In this document: piece by piece, positions 37,243 to 38,062 of the stretch
Layout: every line of letters starts with the position of its first letter
Position numbering within the stretch: position 1 is the stretch's first letter
Assembly (NCBI GenBank): GCA_027450065.1
Contig: DAIDKK010000004.1
Location: forward strand, 1 to 38,062
Direction: 5' to 3'
Source of the DNA: Candidatus Saccharimonadota bacterium
Lineage (GTDB): Bacteria; Patescibacteriota; Saccharimonadia; Saccharimonadales; UBA4665
Length of the DNA: 38,062 nt
Made by a program: the position numbers and the translations under genes
Notes under the pieces: model-generated
Seen by the model: the letters and a program-made list of their open reading frames with translations, nothing else
What the model was told of the DNA's origin: nothing
Database searches by the model: none

Positions 37243-37251
37243 TGCTACAAT
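37243..37251 (+). promoter_or_regulatory. Extended -10 (TGC-TACAAT) of dut, decides the start codon
   Basis: The hexamer (37246-37251) ends right at the first ATG (37252) and 6 nt before the second ATG (37258). Only the second can be on the transcript. Confidence 0.6.
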
Positions 37252-37257
37252 ATGAGC

Positions 37258-37710
37258 ATGAAACAGGTGAGTATCAAGGTTAAGAATACCAGCGGATTGC
37301 CACTACCGGCTTATCAAACCGAACATTCTGCGGGCATGGATTTGCTTGCCGCTGTCGAGCAAGATGTCACAATTGCCCCAGGTGAGCGCGCCATCATTCC
37401 CACCGGTCTATATATCGAACTGCCCGAAGGTTACGAATTACAAATACGCGGCCGTAGCGGCCTCGCCGCCAAATCCGGTGTTATGCCCGCCAATGGCGTC
37501 GGCACGATAGACGCCGACTACCGCGGTGAGATTGGCGTCATCTTACTCAACACCAGCAAAGAGCCCTTCACGGTACAGCGCGGAGACCGCATAGCCCAAG
37601 GCATTGTTGCGCAGTTCGAACATGCCATCTGGGAAGAGGCGAGCGAACTCGGCGAAACCAAGCGCGGCACAGGTGGCTTCGGCAGCACCGGCGTCGCAGG
37701 CAAATCATGA
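37258..37710 (+). CDS. dut: dUTP diphosphatase
   Basis: The 150-residue trimeric dUTPase hydrolyses dUTP to dUMP and PPi. It keeps dUTP low and supplies dTMP synthesis. All five motifs are visible: [17 protein letters not shown], the uracil-binding [21 protein letters not shown], and the Gly-rich C-terminal arm [10 protein letters not shown]. The start at 37258 is preferred to an ATG 6 nt upstream, which lies against the -10 box. The stop overlaps the next gene by 4 nt, so the two are coupled. Confidence 0.96.
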   Translation: MKQVSIKVKNTSGLPLPAYQTEHSAGMDLLAAVEQDVTIAPGERAIIPTGLYIELPEGYELQIRGRSGLAAKSGVMPANGVGTIDADYRGEIGVILLNTSKEPFTVQRGDRIAQGIVAQFEHAIWEEASELGETKRGTGGFGSTGVAGKS

Positions 37711-38062
37711 AGAAGCCAACGATTGTCCTCTGTTCAAGCGCCTCCTTTTATAAGCACGTCAACGAGATTGCAGCGGAGCTGACGGCACGGGGCTTTACGG
37801 CTGTCGTGCAAAAGAATGCCCTTATTATGGCCCAGATGGATGACTACGAAGTGGCCCACTACAAAACGTGGTTTGAAGATGACTCAGACTACCACAAAAA
37901 GGCAGAGTATATGCGTACGCACTTCGATGAAATCGCAAAGGGCGACATAGTGCTCGTCGTCAACGACGAAAAACACGTGCAGCCAAACTATATCGGCGCA
38001 AACGTACTTATGGAGATATCGCTCGGCTGGTACCTACACAAGCCCATCTACCTTTTTAACGA
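37707..38062 (+). CDS. Nucleoside deoxyribosyltransferase-like protein, N-terminal part (runs off the window)
   Basis: An open frame of at least 118 codons begins with an ATG that overlaps the dut stop (ATGA). It starts with a hydrophobic strand and a serine turn ([18 protein letters not shown]). A strand-Asn-Asp segment ([12 protein letters not shown]) follows, then [20 protein letters not shown]. That end pattern (D-x-x-x-x-x-N, then a G-x-x-x-x-x-E-I helix) is typical of the nucleoside 2-deoxyribosyltransferase / Rossmann-like nucleotide hydrolase group. Coupling to dut supports a role in nucleotide salvage or sanitation. The C-terminal part is not in view, so the family call is tentative. 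Confidence 0.7.
   Translation, partial: MKKPTIVLCSSASFYKHVNEIAAELTARGFTAVVQKNALIMAQMDDYEVAHYKTWFEDDSDYHKKAEYMRTHFDEIAKGDIVLVVNDEKHVQPNYIGANVLMEISLGWYLHKPIYLFN

Noticed and set aside
1-38062. CRISPR array or insertion sequence
   Set aside because: No regularly spaced direct repeats, transposase motifs or terminal inverted repeats with target duplications were seen in the window.

Overview
The window looks like chromosomal DNA of a small-genome bacterium of the Candidate Phyla Radiation. Candidatus Saccharibacteria (TM7) is my best guess. This is inferred from dense short operons, the standard stop code with TGA as stop, a base composition that looks near 50% GC, many genes with a promoter -10 box directly against the start codon (leaderless mRNAs), an RRM-type RNA-binding protein, a VKOR/DsbA disulfide pathway and a two-subunit bd-type oxidase. 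No rRNA or ribosomal protein gene is present to confirm it.

Layout. 1-4137: small-molecule redox enzymes (SDR end, histidine phosphatase, aldo/keto reductase, FMN reductase) and a DEAD-box RNA helicase with a long leader, closed by a strong terminator. 4202-6166: a minus-strand pair made of a 56-residue LAFTG sorting-signal-like microprotein and a membrane GT2 glycosyltransferase. 6284-14107: an accessory block of unrecognised genes around a divergent Sau3AI-like type II restriction-modification pair, with two apparent frameshifts. 14240-17643: a YitT-family membrane protein that seems to start with AUU, a one-TM protein, and an ECF sigma factor operon with a membrane protein and a secreted protein. 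17749-22860: a GH13 enzyme, cytochrome bd oxidase (normal CydA, half-length CydB), a membrane-anchored DsbA and a CPxC membrane protein. 22879-27209: two small nucleic-acid or hypothetical genes and a cell-envelope set (GT2, GT-C-like, flippase-like). 27260-30901: MarP-like protease, VKOR, and a redox cluster of two rhodaneses, a PerR/Fur-type repressor, a glutaredoxin and a DUF2892 protein. 30986-34896: an Nramp-like transporter, a hairpin-rich gap and a MacB-like ABC pair. 34897-35449: tRNA-Ser(GGA) flanked by unexplained structured RNA. 35477-38062: pyrH, exodeoxyribonuclease III, dut and a partial nucleotide-related gene.

How the parts may work together. The clearest circuit is a proposed PerR-like regulon. 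The Fur-family protein at 29551-29955 keeps PerR-type metal ligands. Two 7-1-7 inverted repeats (TGTAAAT-N-ATTTACA type) lie at its own divergent promoter and on the dsbA promoter 8 kb away. This would tie disulfide formation, sulfur transfer and glutaredoxin to one oxidant or metal signal, beside a respiratory oxidase. The second theme is gene-start architecture. At least 13 genes have a -10 hexamer ending 5-8 nt before the start codon, while the helicase and the RRM protein have long leaders, as cold-regulated genes often do. The most unusual sequence object is a cloverleaf-like RNA ending in a copied tRNA-Ser 3' end, just downstream of the intact tRNA.
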